Below are positions 34,921 to 43,025 of a stretch of DNA of 64,000 bases, piece after piece; the first letter of the stretch is position 1, and each line of letters begins with the position of its first letter. Position numbers and translations under genes: made by a program. A model generated the notes under the pieces. That model was not told the DNA's origin. It ran no database searches and saw nothing but the letters and a program-made list of their open reading frames with translations. The stretch covers positions 1 through 64,000 of the forward strand of contig NZ_FQXM01000023.1 in NCBI RefSeq assembly GCF_900129965.1, given 5' to 3'. The DNA comes from Clostridium grantii DSM 8605. Lineage in GTDB: Bacteria; Bacillota; Clostridia; Clostridiales; Clostridiaceae.

Positions 34921-35109
34921 ATGGCAGCTGCAAACACGGCTCAATTTGGTATAAGTTATCAAGAAGCTGTTACTTTTGCTAGACTTGAAGAGGCACCAGT
35001 AGTGTGTATAGCAGCAATTATTCAACACAATACTTCAGGATTTGCATCTATTAAAGAAAAAGGTAAGGGGAAAAGACATAGTTGTTACTTCAGAGTTCTT
35101 GGAGTATAA
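34921..35109 (+). pseudogene. remnant of ThiY-type HMP/thiamine-precursor binding protein
   Basis: 62 codons matching the interior of NMT1/THI5-like ABC substrate-binding proteins: AAANTAQFGISYQEAVTFAR and VVCIAAIIQHNTSGFASIKEKG. Intact relatives are about 330 aa with a lipoprotein signal; here both ends are gone, no ribosome site precedes the ATG, and the end is scrambled. No ABC partner or thiamine riboswitch lies nearby. It is a decayed fragment. Confidence 0.75.
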
Positions 35110-35150
35110 AAGAAAACTTATGAAAATATTGCAAATTACTAATTAAATTT

Positions 35151-35193
35151 AAGACTGTGGATAAATTTGAAACCCAAATTTATTCACAGTCTT
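35151..35193. terminator. bidirectional hairpin, terminator of the minus-strand TauE gene
   Basis: 19-bp arms (35151-35169 and 35175-35193) with one G-U mismatch and a five-base loop lie 14 bp beyond the stop of the TauE gene. Each arm contains a DnaA-box-like nonamer, TTATCCACA and TTATTCACA on opposite strands. Confidence 0.8.
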
Positions 35194-35207
35194 TTGGTTG
35201 AAAATAT

Positions 35208-35948
35208 CTATACTGTAAATATATTAGTTATAACAGTTATACAGCCCATAACTATTATAAGATATAAAACAATTTTATCAAAAATTTTGTCCTTTATTTT
35301 TTTTGTTATGATTATCCCCAATAAGGAGCCAATTATTAGTGCAACAATATTAGTTTTCAATAAATGAAAAAAATCCGTTGACAACATATCGTTATAGGCA
35401 AAGGTCATAATAGTGAATATGTTTATAACAATGGCATAAAATGTCAAGTTAGCCCTAAAGCTATTTTTATTGTATCCTTCGTTACTTAAAAACAATACCA
35501 CAGGGGGACCACTCATTGATAATCCTCCATTAAGGATACCACTTATAAGTCCTGTTATTGAAAATGCAACCATCTTATTCCTAAAATTTAATTTATATCC
35601 TTTCATCATAATTACTGAAGTCGTAACAATAAGAAATCCAATGACTATTTTTAACAAATTAGGATTTAGATATTTAAGACCAATTACGCCTATTGGTATT
35701 CCAATTAAGCCAGCTATAATCATTAGCCATATTTCTTTTATCTTTATAAATTTCAATGTGGAGAGTACCACTGTTATATTTGTAAATAAACTACACACCA
35801 CAATTAGTGGTACGATATCTGATAGGGGAAACATAAGAGTTAATAAGGGTAGTGATATCAAGGCAAATCCAAATCCAACTAACCCTTGAATTGTACTAGA
35901 AAATAAAATTATAAATGATGAAAAGATAATTTTTGTAAAATCATTCAT
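35208..35948 (-). CDS. TauE/SafE family membrane permease
   Basis: A 246-aa protein with about eight TM segments. The N-terminal TIQGLVGFGFALISLPLL and the internal repeat copy GLISGILNGGLSMSGPPVVLF are signatures of the TauE/SafE family, which exports sulfite or organosulfur compounds; the substrate here is unknown. Ribosome site TAGGAGGATTT on the minus strand. It is monocistronic, with an inverted repeat at its promoter. Confidence 0.9.
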   Translation of the reverse strand: MNDFTKIIFSSFIILFSSTIQGLVGFGFALISLPLLTLMFPLSDIVPLIVVCSLFTNITVVLSTLKFIKIKEIWLMIIAGLIGIPIGVIGLKYLNPNLLKIVIGFLIVTTSVIMMKGYKLNFRNKMVAFSITGLISGILNGGLSMSGPPVVLFLSNEGYNKNSFRANLTFYAIVINIFTIMTFAYNDMLSTDFFHLLKTNIVALIIGSLLGIIITKKIKDKIFDKIVLYLIIVMGCITVITNIFTV

Positions 35949-35982
35949 TTCAAATCCTCCTAATTAAAAGTTGTTTAGAATT

Positions 35983-36031
35983 CTATAGAAAACCTTTTCT
36001 ATAGTTTATCATAATCTAAAAATGTGGTCAA
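35983..36031 (-). promoter_or_regulatory. tauE-like gene promoter and perfect inverted repeat
   Basis: On the minus strand TTGACC, a 17-bp spacer and TAAACT form a promoter. Overlapping the expected start site are the perfect 10-bp arms CTATAGAAAA (35983-35992) and TTTTCTATAG (35995-36004) separated by CC. This position is typical of a repressor operator. Confidence 0.55.
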
Positions 36032-36170
36032 TATATTTATAATTTATGTGACTTCCATTTATATGACTTCAAAAACAGATAAATCCTATTTTCATAGCAT
36101 GATTATATAAAATAAGTGAATTTTAGTGATTTTTTTAGGAATAATCTTTTGGTTATATGAAATAAAAGGT

Positions 36171-36228
36171 TATTGGCATTTGACAATAAGAAAAAATAGG
36201 AGTATTATGAAAGTGGCAAATGCCAATA
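36171..36228 (+). promoter_or_regulatory. mrp operon promoter flanked by inverted repeats
   Basis: TTGACA (36180-36185), 17-bp spacer, TATTAT (36203-36208). Identical 12-bp arms in inverted orientation, TATTGGCATTTG (36171-36182) and CAAATGCCAATA (36217-36228), bracket the promoter, one overlapping the -35 and one just after the start site. The left arm is outside the transcript, so a DNA-binding protein rather than an RNA hairpin is expected. Confidence 0.65.
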
Positions 36229-36256
36229 TACATATACATATTAGGAGATGATTTTA

Positions 36257-37087
36257 ATGGCAGAATGTAATACATGTCCATCAAATGAAGGATGTTCAAA
36301 GGATAAAGGAAGTTGTATGATTGAAAACAATCCTTTAAACAATGTAAAAAAGATAATTGGAGTTATGAGTGGAAAAGGAGGAGTAGGTAAATCTTCAATT
36401 TCTGTACTTATAGCAAAACAATTAAAAGAAATGGGATATAGTGTGGGAGTATTAGATGCGGATATAACAGGACCAAGTGTTCCAAGATTGCTTGGATTAA
36501 AAGATAAAAAAGCCATTGGAGCAGAGAATATGTTGCTTCCAGTTGAAACAAAGGATGGTATAAAAGTTGTATCATTGAATTTATTAACAGAAAATGAAGA
36601 TGATCCTGCAATTTGGAGAGGTCCTGCAATTTCAAACATAGTTAAACAGTTTTGGACAGGAGTTTATTGGGAAGAACTAGATTATTTAGTAATTGATATG
36701 CCGCCTGGAACTGGGGATGTGGCTTTAACAGTAATGCAAACAATGCCAATAGATGGGATTGTAATGGTTTCTGTACCTCAAGATCTTGTTTCTATGATAG
36801 TTTCAAAAGCTGTAAAAATGGCAAGAAAGATGGATGTTAATGTACTAGGGGTTATTGAAAATATGAGTTATATATCTTGTCCAGATTGTGGTAAAAAAAT
36901 ACAATTATTTAATGGGGAAAGCACTCAAAAATTCTTAAAAGAAATGGATTTAAAACTTTTAGGAGAGTTGCCAATGTTAAATAGTGTAAGTGATTTGGCT
37001 CAGCAAGAATATGGATCAATAGATGAAAGTCTTCAAGCATTTTTTAATCCTATAGTAACAAAAATAATAAAAGATATGGAGGAATAA
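36257..37087 (+). CDS. Mrp/NBP35-type Fe-S carrier ATPase
   Basis: A 276-aa P-loop ATPase of the Mrp/NBP35 family that holds and transfers Fe-S clusters. The N-terminal Cys cluster CNTCPSNEGC is followed by the deviant Walker A SGKGGVGKSSIS and by DADITGPSVPRLLG, DMPPGTGDVALTVMQT and the cluster-binding CPDCGKK. ATG 36257 is 9 bp after AGGAG; the ATG at 36248 adjoins that site. It is the first gene of a seven-gene unit and is homologous by type to the ATPase of orange-protein loci. Confidence 0.93.
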   Translation: MAECNTCPSNEGCSKDKGSCMIENNPLNNVKKIIGVMSGKGGVGKSSISVLIAKQLKEMGYSVGVLDADITGPSVPRLLGLKDKKAIGAENMLLPVETKDGIKVVSLNLLTENEDDPAIWRGPAISNIVKQFWTGVYWEELDYLVIDMPPGTGDVALTVMQTMPIDGIVMVSVPQDLVSMIVSKAVKMARKMDVNVLGVIENMSYISCPDCGKKIQLFNGESTQKFLKEMDLKLLGELPMLNSVSDLAQQEYGSIDESLQAFFNPIVTKIIKDMEE

Positions 37088-37089
37088 AA

Positions 37090-37455
37090 ATGAAAATAGG
37101 AATTTCAGCAAATGGAAAAACCACTGAAGATAACTTAGATATTAGATTTGGAAGATGTGAATATTTTCAAATTCATGATACTGAAACTAAAGAAGTTAAA
37201 GTTTTAGAAAATGAAGGTCAAAATGCTAGTGGTGGCGCAGGTATAGTTGCATCTAATCAATTAATTGAGGAAAAAGTAGATACTATTATAACAGGAAATT
37301 TAGGGCCTAATGCTTTTGAACTTATTGAAAAAGCAGGAATTAAGGCTTATAAGTGTGCTGGTATTGAAATTATTTCTGCTATTGAAAAATACAATAATGG
37401 GGAACTTGAAGAGATAAGTATCTCTGGTCCGGCACATCATGGGGGAAACCATTAG
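37090..37455 (+). CDS. NifX/NifB-associated (dinitrogenase iron-molybdenum cofactor) protein 1
   Basis: A 121-aa small RNase-H-like fold of the NifX/NafY/ORP family that binds metal-sulfur cofactors. MKIGISANGKTTEDNLDIRF, GRCEYFQI and the VDTIITGNLGPNAFE block are family features. The C-terminus ends GPAHHGGNH, a possible metal tail. It starts 2 bp after the mrp-like gene. No nitrogenase genes are present, so nitrogen fixation is not implied. Confidence 0.9.
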   Translation: MKIGISANGKTTEDNLDIRFGRCEYFQIHDTETKEVKVLENEGQNASGGAGIVASNQLIEEKVDTIITGNLGPNAFELIEKAGIKAYKCAGIEIISAIEKYNNGELEEISISGPAHHGGNH

Positions 37456-37473
37456 ATTGGAGATGAGTATATA

Positions 37474-38304
37474 GTGAATATTGCAGTACTTAGTGGAAAA
37501 GGGGGAACCGGTAAAACTACAGTTTCTACTAATCTTGCTCTTGCGCTAAAGTCGAATTATATAGATTGTGATGTGGAAGAACCAAATGGTTTCTTGTTTT
37601 TAAAACCTGAAATAAAGGAAACACAAAAGGTTATGGTTGAGTACCCAAGTATTGATGATAATAAGTGTATTTCTTGTGGAGCTTGCGTAACTGCTTGTCA
37701 GTTTAATGCTCTTGCAAAAGTAAAAGAGGATATTATACTTTTTCAAAAATTATGTCATGGTTGCGGTGCTTGTGAAATTGTGTGCAAATATGGAGCTATA
37801 ACTTACAAGAAAAGAGAAATAGGTAAGATTGAAAAAGGCACTACAAGGAATATAAGTTGTAGCAGAGGGGTTTTGAATATAAGCGAGCCTATGGCAGTAC
37901 CAGTTATAAGACAGTTACATGCAAAGCTAACTGGAGAAATTAATTTAATAGATTGTCCTCCAGGAACCTCTTGTAATGTGGTAAATTCTTTGAAATATGC
38001 TGATGCGGCTATTCTGGTTACGGAACCTTCAGAATTTGGACTCCATGATTTAAAAATGGCTGTAGAACTTGTGAAGATGTATGATATACCTTTTGGTATA
38101 GTCATAAATAAAGATGATGGAAAAGCTAATATTATAAAAAAATATTGCAAAGAAGAAAAAATAAATTTGATGGGGGTAATCCCTTATAGAAGAGAAACAG
38201 CAATTCTTTATTCTAAAGGAGAAATACTGTATGATGATTCAAAACATAAAGATCTATTTGATAAACTTTCAAAGGAAGTAAAGGAGGTGCTATCTTGGAA
38301 TTAG
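37474..38304 (+). CDS. MinD-type ATPase with ferredoxin insert 1
   Basis: A 276-aa ParA/MinD-superfamily ATPase. Walker A SGKGGTGKTTVSTNLAL, then an inserted 2x[4Fe-4S] ferredoxin domain (about 62-120: CISCGACVTAC and CHGCGACEIVC), then LIDCPPGTSCNVVNSLKYAD. Such proteins occur in pairs and are components of the orange-protein complex in Desulfovibrio. GTG start behind GGAGATGAG. The following paralogue overlaps it by 10 bp. Confidence 0.92.
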   Translation: MNIAVLSGKGGTGKTTVSTNLALALKSNYIDCDVEEPNGFLFLKPEIKETQKVMVEYPSIDDNKCISCGACVTACQFNALAKVKEDIILFQKLCHGCGACEIVCKYGAITYKKREIGKIEKGTTRNISCSRGVLNISEPMAVPVIRQLHAKLTGEINLIDCPPGTSCNVVNSLKYADAAILVTEPSEFGLHDLKMAVELVKMYDIPFGIVINKDDGKANIIKKYCKEEKINLMGVIPYRRETAILYSKGEILYDDSKHKDLFDKLSKEVKEVLSWN

Positions 38305-39140
38305 TTGTTTTAAGTGGAAAAGGTGGCACAGGGAAAACTACCATTGCAACAGCAATTTCTGAACTTGCTAAAGAAGTTATAAGAATTGATTGTGATGTGG
38401 ATGCTCCTAATCTTTATCTTTTTTATAAGGGAAAGGATATCGAAAAAACAGAATTTATAGGTGGCAAAAAAGCCATTATAAATATGGAACTTTGCGTTAA
38501 GTGTGGAAAATGTCAAAATATATGCAGATTTCATGCTATAGAGAATTTAAAAATAAATTCTTTTGCTTGCGAAGGGTGTGGTGCTTGCACATTAGTTTGT
38601 CCCAAAAATGCCATAGAGTTAAAAAATGAAAAAACAGCAGAAACATTTATTACTAAGCTGGATAAAGGAATAATTTCAAGAGCAGAAATGGAAATAGGTA
38701 GTGACGGTTCAGGAAAATTAATAACTCATTTAAGAAAAAACGGTAAAAGATTCAATGATAATGAAAAATTAACGGTAATAGATGGATCGCCAGGCATTGG
38801 ATGTGCAGTTATATCTTCTATAACAGGGAGTGATGCAGTTTTAGTTGTTACAGAACCTACAAAATCGGGACTTGAAGATTTGATGAGAGTAGTAGCTTTA
38901 TGCCAGCATTTTGGAATTTTTACTATGGTATGTATAAATAAATACGATATAAATGAAGAAGTTGCTATGGAAATTGAGAATTTTGTAGCAAGTAAGGATT
39001 TAAAATTAGTTGGTAAAATTCCATATGATGAAACAGTTATGAAATCAATTAATGAATTAAAACCTATAACTTGTTATAAAGATAGTATAGCTGAAAAAGC
39101 TATTGAAATCATGTGGAACCATATAAAAAGTGTTTTATAA
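38295..39140 (+). CDS. MinD-type ATPase with ferredoxin insert 2
   Basis: A 281-aa paralogue of the preceding gene. Walker A SGKGGTGKTTIATAISE, ferredoxin insert with CVKCGKCQNIC and CEGCGACTLVC, then VIDGSPGIGCAVISSITGSD and VTEPTKSGLEDLMRVV. TTG start 38295 behind AGGAGGTG inside the upstream gene, so a stoichiometric pair or heterodimer is likely. Confidence 0.92.
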   Translation: MELVVLSGKGGTGKTTIATAISELAKEVIRIDCDVDAPNLYLFYKGKDIEKTEFIGGKKAIINMELCVKCGKCQNICRFHAIENLKINSFACEGCGACTLVCPKNAIELKNEKTAETFITKLDKGIISRAEMEIGSDGSGKLITHLRKNGKRFNDNEKLTVIDGSPGIGCAVISSITGSDAVLVVTEPTKSGLEDLMRVVALCQHFGIFTMVCINKYDINEEVAMEIENFVASKDLKLVGKIPYDETVMKSINELKPITCYKDSIAEKAIEIMWNHIKSVL

Positions 39141-39167
39141 AATAAAAATATAATGGAGGAATTTTAA

Positions 39168-39524
39168 ATGAAAATAGCAGTTGCAAGTGATGGAAATTTT
39201 GTAAGTGGACATTTTGGACATTGTGAAGGGTTCACAGTTTATGAAGTAGAAGAGGGAAAAGAATTAACAAAGAATTTTGTGGCAAATCCAGGACATAGAC
39301 CAGGATATTTACCAGTATTCTTAAAAGAATTAAATACAAATGTTATTATTGCAGGTGGAATGGGTGAAACAGCTCAGCAATTGTTTAACGATAAAGGTAT
39401 TGAAGTTGTGGTTGGAGCACAAGGATCATGTGATGAACAAGCACAAAAATTTATAAAAGGTGAATTAGAATCAACTGGAAGTGTATGTAAAGAGCATCAA
39501 CACGAAGGAAATTGTAATGGATAG
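39168..39524 (+). CDS. NifX/NifB-associated (dinitrogenase iron-molybdenum cofactor) protein 2
   Basis: A 118-aa second member of the NifX/ORP-like family: MKIAVASDGNFVSGHFGHCE, GYLPVFLKELNTNVIIAGG, MGETAQQLF, GIEVVVGAQG. The C-terminal tail CKEHQHEGNCNG is rich in Cys and His and could bind metal. Ribosome site TGGAGGAA. Confidence 0.9.
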   Translation: MKIAVASDGNFVSGHFGHCEGFTVYEVEEGKELTKNFVANPGHRPGYLPVFLKELNTNVIIAGGMGETAQQLFNDKGIEVVVGAQGSCDEQAQKFIKGELESTGSVCKEHQHEGNCNG

Positions 39525-39529
39525 TCATA

Positions 39530-40015
39530 GTGGGTAGTGACCTAAATCAAAATGCTAAAGTGTTCAAAAAAATTTTAGCTAGAGATGGGCATAAATTCAC
39601 AAAGGAAAGACAGTTGGTTTTAAACATTGTTTTAGGTAGTAAAATCCACTTAAGTGTAAAAGAAATATATGAAAAAATAAAATCTGAGAATATAGGACTT
39701 GCTACAGTATATAGGACCTTAAAATTATTTAATCAATTAGGAATAGTAAAAGAGATAAACATTAATGGAGCAAGTTTCTATGAAATGAAAATATTTAGTG
39801 GTAATCCCTTGCATATTCATTTTAAATGTGAAAAGTGTAATAGTATAATTGATGTATATAGTGAAAATATTAATTTTGATTATATAAAATTAAATAGCAA
39901 AATCGAAGCGGAAAATGATATAGAAATCAATGACGCTGATATTATGTTCACAGGATTATGTAGTAAGTGCAGGGAGGGATTAAAATGCCAAGACCCACAA
40001 AAGCAAGAAGAGTAG
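39530..40015 (+). CDS. Fur-family metal regulator
   Basis: A 161-aa protein. N-terminal winged helix (KFTKERQLVLNIVLGSK, LATVYRTLKLFNQLGIV) and C-terminal dimer/metal domain with HIHFKCEKCNSIID and a second CSKC. Fur, PerR and Zur types cannot be told apart from this alone. GTG start. Its 3' end overlaps the DUF134 gene by 31 bp. It may control this operon or feoAB next door. Confidence 0.88.
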   Translation: MGSDLNQNAKVFKKILARDGHKFTKERQLVLNIVLGSKIHLSVKEIYEKIKSENIGLATVYRTLKLFNQLGIVKEININGASFYEMKIFSGNPLHIHFKCEKCNSIIDVYSENINFDYIKLNSKIEAENDIEINDADIMFTGLCSKCREGLKCQDPQKQEE

Positions 40016-40440
40016 AATTCTTTCCGGAAAACACTTACTTTATTCCATTAGGAAAAGCAAAAATTAATATGAAGGAAACAGTTTTAAAAGTAGAAGAACT
40101 TGAGGCTATGAGATTAAAGGATATTGAGGATTTAAATCAAGAGAAGTGTGCAGAAAGAATGCAAGTATCAAGACAAACTTTTCAAAATATTATAGATAGT
40201 GCAAGAAAAAAAATGGCCATTGCTTTAACAGAAGGAAATGCTATAAGTATTAGTGGAGGTAATTATAGGGCAACATTTTGCAAGTTTAAATGTTTTATTT
40301 GTGGTAATACTTATGAAATAAATTATGAACAGGATAAATATCTTTGCCCTATTTGTGGCTCCCACAAAGTTATGTGCAGTAAAAAAGCTGGTTTTTGCAA
40401 AAAGTGGTGTAAAGAGAAACCTGCGAAGGATAATGAGTGA
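39985..40440 (+). CDS. DUF134 family DNA-binding protein with zinc ribbon
   Basis: A 151-aa protein. The DUF134 start MPRPTKARRVEFFPENTYF leads to a sigma-70-like helix-turn-helix (LEAMRLKDIEDLNQEKCAER, MQVSRQTFQNIIDSARKKM). A Cys-rich C-terminus follows (CFICGNTY, CPICGSHKVMC, CKKWC). DUF134 genes regularly accompany NifX-like and Mrp genes in anaerobes. ATG 39985 behind GGGAGG overlaps the Fur-family gene. Probably a transcription regulator of the cluster. Confidence 0.88.
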   Translation: MPRPTKARRVEFFPENTYFIPLGKAKINMKETVLKVEELEAMRLKDIEDLNQEKCAERMQVSRQTFQNIIDSARKKMAIALTEGNAISISGGNYRATFCKFKCFICGNTYEINYEQDKYLCPICGSHKVMCSKKAGFCKKWCKEKPAKDNE

Positions 40441-40451
40441 TATATTATATT

Positions 40452-40501
40452 AATACATCAAGGTTAATAGGTTACATCAAACCTATTAACCTTGATGTAT
40501 T
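40452..40501. terminator. bidirectional terminator between DUF134 gene and feoB
   Basis: Perfect 22-bp arms (40452-40473 and 40480-40501) with a six-base loop. The right arm encodes the last nine residues of FeoB on the minus strand, and the stop codon lies in the loop. Confidence 0.9.
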
Positions 40502-42622
40502 TGCAACTATAAAACAAATAATAATACCGGTAACAGTAGGCACCAGAATAGAAACAAGGGTCCATTTAAAACTCTGAGTTTCTTTTTTTATGGTTAAACA
40601 TGTGGTAGCACAAGGCCAATGCATTAAAGAAAACAGCATTACACATACAGCAGTTAAAGGAGTCCAACCATTAGCTACAAGAAGACTTCTTAATTGATCA
40701 AAACTGTCAAGTTCAAGCAAGGAACCAGTTGACATATAGCTCATAATTAAAATGGGAATAACTATTTCATTTGCAGGAAATCCTAAAATAAAAGCCATTA
40801 AAATATAACCATCTAAGCCAATAAGTTTAGCAAAGGGATCAAGAAAATGAGCACAGTGACTTAAAATACTTATGTTTCCTATATAAAGATTGGCCATTAT
40901 CCATATAACAAGACCTGCAGGGGCAGCAACTACTATTGCTCTGGCCAATACAAATAAAGTTCTATCAAAGATGGACCTAACAATAACTTTACCTACCTGT
41001 GGTTTTCTATAGGGAGGTAATTCTAAAGTGAAAGCGGAGGGCAATCCTTTCAAAATCGTTTTTGATAATATTTTGGATATTATTAATGTAATCATAATTC
41101 CTAGAAGAATTACTCCAGTTAGAATTAAGGTAGATACTACGGATTGAAAGGGAGCTTTTATTACCCCTGAAAAAAACATAATTATAATTGCTATAAGTGT
41201 AGGAAATCTTCCATTGCAAGGAACAAAGTTGTTGGTTATAATTGCAATTAGCCTTTCTCTAGGAGAATCAATTATTCTACACCCTATTATACCAGCAGCA
41301 TTACACCCAAAACCCATACACATTGTTAAAGCTTGTTTTCCGCAAGCACAAGCTTTTTTAAAATAGTTATCAAGATTAAAAGCAACTCTAGGTAGATATC
41401 CAAGGTCTTCTAGTAATGTGAAGAGGGGAAAGAAAATAGCCATGGGGGGTAACATAACCGAAATTACCCAAGCAAGAGTTCGATAAATCCCTTCAACTAA
41501 TAATCCATGTAACCATGGTGGTGCATTTAACCAAGTGAAAAAATCTGTAAGTTTATTCTCTACCCAAAATAATCCACTGGAAATTATTTGAGAAGGTATG
41601 TTTGCACCTGTAATAGTAAGCCAAAATATTAAAGCAAGAAGAAGAATCATAATTGGAATTCCAAATTTTTTTGAGGTTAGATATTTATCTATTTTTCTAT
41701 CTGTTTTATTATAGTTTGTATCTTTAATAGAAACCACAGTGCTGTTAATTTTTTCAGCCGTTTTAACTAGGTGGCAAACAATGGAGTCCCTTAATGCATC
41801 AGCATCAATACCTTCAGATTTAAGAAAATTTCTTGCTTCATAAACTTCATTCATCATATCCTCATATTTAGTAAGATTAAAGTTAAGATATTTATTAATA
41901 GAAGTTAGTAAGGTTTCATCTCCATCTATAAGTTTTAAAGCTACCCATTTAGCATTAAGTTTGTTTTGCAGATTAGATGAAAGTACAATTTCAAGCTTAG
42001 CTATAGCTTTTTCTATAGAAGAATCATAACAAATCTTGATAATATTTGGATTGATTTTATTTGATGAAATAAGAAGAACTTTATCCATTAATTCATTTAA
42101 TCCTTTGCCACTAATAGCACTGGTTCCTACCACAGGAACTCCAAGCTGACTAGATAAATTATCTAAATCAATATATATTCCCTTTCGTTTTGCTTCATCC
42201 ATTAAATTAACACATACAACAACTTTAGAAGTAATCTCTAGTGTTTGTAAAACAAGATTTAAATTTCTTTCTAAACAAGTAGAATCTACTACAATTACTG
42301 TTGCATCTGGATTGCCAAAGCAAATAAAATCTCTAGCAACTTCTTCTTCAACGGAATTTGACATCAAAGAGTAGGTGCCGGGAATATCAACTAAAATAAA
42401 ATTAGTATTTTTATAAGCATAATTGCCCTGAGCATTTGTAACAGTTTTGCCAGGCCAGTTGCCGGTGTGTTGTTTTAAACCTGTTAGATTATTAAAAATA
42501 GTGCTTTTGCCTACGTTTGGATTACCGCCTAAAGCAATAATTTTATCTTCAGAAGAAGTTTTATCAATTCTAAGTTCTTTTTCAAGAACGTTTATTTCAT
42601 TTATTTTATTGGGTAGACCCAT
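40472..42622 (-). CDS. feoB: ferrous iron transporter FeoB
   Basis: A 716-aa Fe(II) importer. A cytoplasmic G domain (GGNPNVGKSTIFNNLTG, residues about 32-48; DIPGTYSL; NLMDEAKRKG) is followed by a helical GDI region and the membrane part with paired Gate domains (LPRVAFNLDNYFKKACACGK, CMGFGCNAAGI, FVPCNGRFPTL). The N-terminus has a 25-residue charged extension. Start behind AGGAGG. feoA precedes it by 62 bp. Confidence 0.97.
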   Translation of the reverse strand: MGLPNKINEINVLEKELRIDKTSSEDKIIALGGNPNVGKSTIFNNLTGLKQHTGNWPGKTVTNAQGNYAYKNTNFILVDIPGTYSLMSNSVEEEVARDFICFGNPDATVIVVDSTCLERNLNLVLQTLEITSKVVVCVNLMDEAKRKGIYIDLDNLSSQLGVPVVGTSAISGKGLNELMDKVLLISSNKINPNIIKICYDSSIEKAIAKLEIVLSSNLQNKLNAKWVALKLIDGDETLLTSINKYLNFNLTKYEDMMNEVYEARNFLKSEGIDADALRDSIVCHLVKTAEKINSTVVSIKDTNYNKTDRKIDKYLTSKKFGIPIMILLLALIFWLTITGANIPSQIISSGLFWVENKLTDFFTWLNAPPWLHGLLVEGIYRTLAWVISVMLPPMAIFFPLFTLLEDLGYLPRVAFNLDNYFKKACACGKQALTMCMGFGCNAAGIIGCRIIDSPRERLIAIITNNFVPCNGRFPTLIAIIIMFFSGVIKAPFQSVVSTLILTGVILLGIMITLIISKILSKTILKGLPSAFTLELPPYRKPQVGKVIVRSIFDRTLFVLARAIVVAAPAGLVIWIMANLYIGNISILSHCAHFLDPFAKLIGLDGYILMAFILGFPANEIVIPILIMSYMSTGSLLELDSFDQLRSLLVANGWTPLTAVCVMLFSLMHWPCATTCLTIKKETQSFKWTLVSILVPTVTGIIICFIVANTSRLIGLM

Positions 42623-42684
42623 AAATTACCTCCTGAAAAACAGTGATATTTATATAATTTATAAATAGAAGTATAAATAATAAA

Positions 42685-42924
42685 TTAAAGGGTCTCTACT
42701 AAAATAGTTGAAGCTACTTCAGAACGAAGAGCGATAACAGTTCCTCTTATAAGATAAGCAACTGGATCTCCAGAGGGGCTTTTATGCAAAGCTTCTACAA
42801 TAGTATCATCAATCAATCCCAAGTCTAAAAGCCTTCTTCTTAAAAGTCCATGAGAAATAAGTTTCTTTACTCTACATTTTTTACCAATGGGTAAAGTGTT
42901 AAGTGTAATGTAATAATTGTTCAT
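42685..42924 (-). CDS. feoA: FeoA
   Basis: A 79-aa SH3-like accessory of FeoB: LPIGKKCRVKKLISHGLLRR, RLLDLGLIDDTIVEAL, HKSPSGDPVAYLIRGTVIAL. It is first in the feoAB unit. Upstream lie arms TTTAGTAT and ATACTAAA that may be an operator. Confidence 0.95.
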   Translation of the reverse strand: MNNYYITLNTLPIGKKCRVKKLISHGLLRRRLLDLGLIDDTIVEALHKSPSGDPVAYLIRGTVIALRSEVASTILVETL

Positions 42925-42940
42925 ATAAAAATAGCGCCCC

Positions 42941-42970
42941 TTTAGTATTAAAAACTTTATCTATACTAAA
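42941..42970 (-). promoter_or_regulatory. inverted repeat upstream of feoA
   Basis: TTTAGTAT (42941-42948) and ATACTAAA (42963-42970) are perfect 8-bp inverted arms 14 bp apart, just upstream of the feoA ribosome site. A metal-responsive repressor could bind here; the motif is not a consensus Fur box. Confidence 0.35.
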
Positions 42971-43025
42971 ATATGATAGGGACAGATAAATGGTTATTAG
43001 TAATGAAGTTTTACTTAACTTTAAA

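Larger units (their letters stand above)
35949..36256. other. divergent control region between tauE-like gene and mrp operon
   Basis: No ORF of note. It contains the tauE-side promoter with its inverted repeat (35983-36004), an unassigned AT-rich stretch, and the mrp promoter flanked by 12-bp inverted arms (36171-36228). Confidence 0.7.

Noticed and set aside
35470..35889. 139-codon plus-strand ORF opposite the TauE permease
   Set aside because: It is antisense to a clear eight-TM family member; the reading has no motif and no ribosome site.
36257..40440. Nitrogen-fixation cluster because of NifX/NifB-like proteins
   Set aside because: No nifHDK, nifEN or nifB radical SAM gene is present; NifX-like proteins are common in non-fixing anaerobes.
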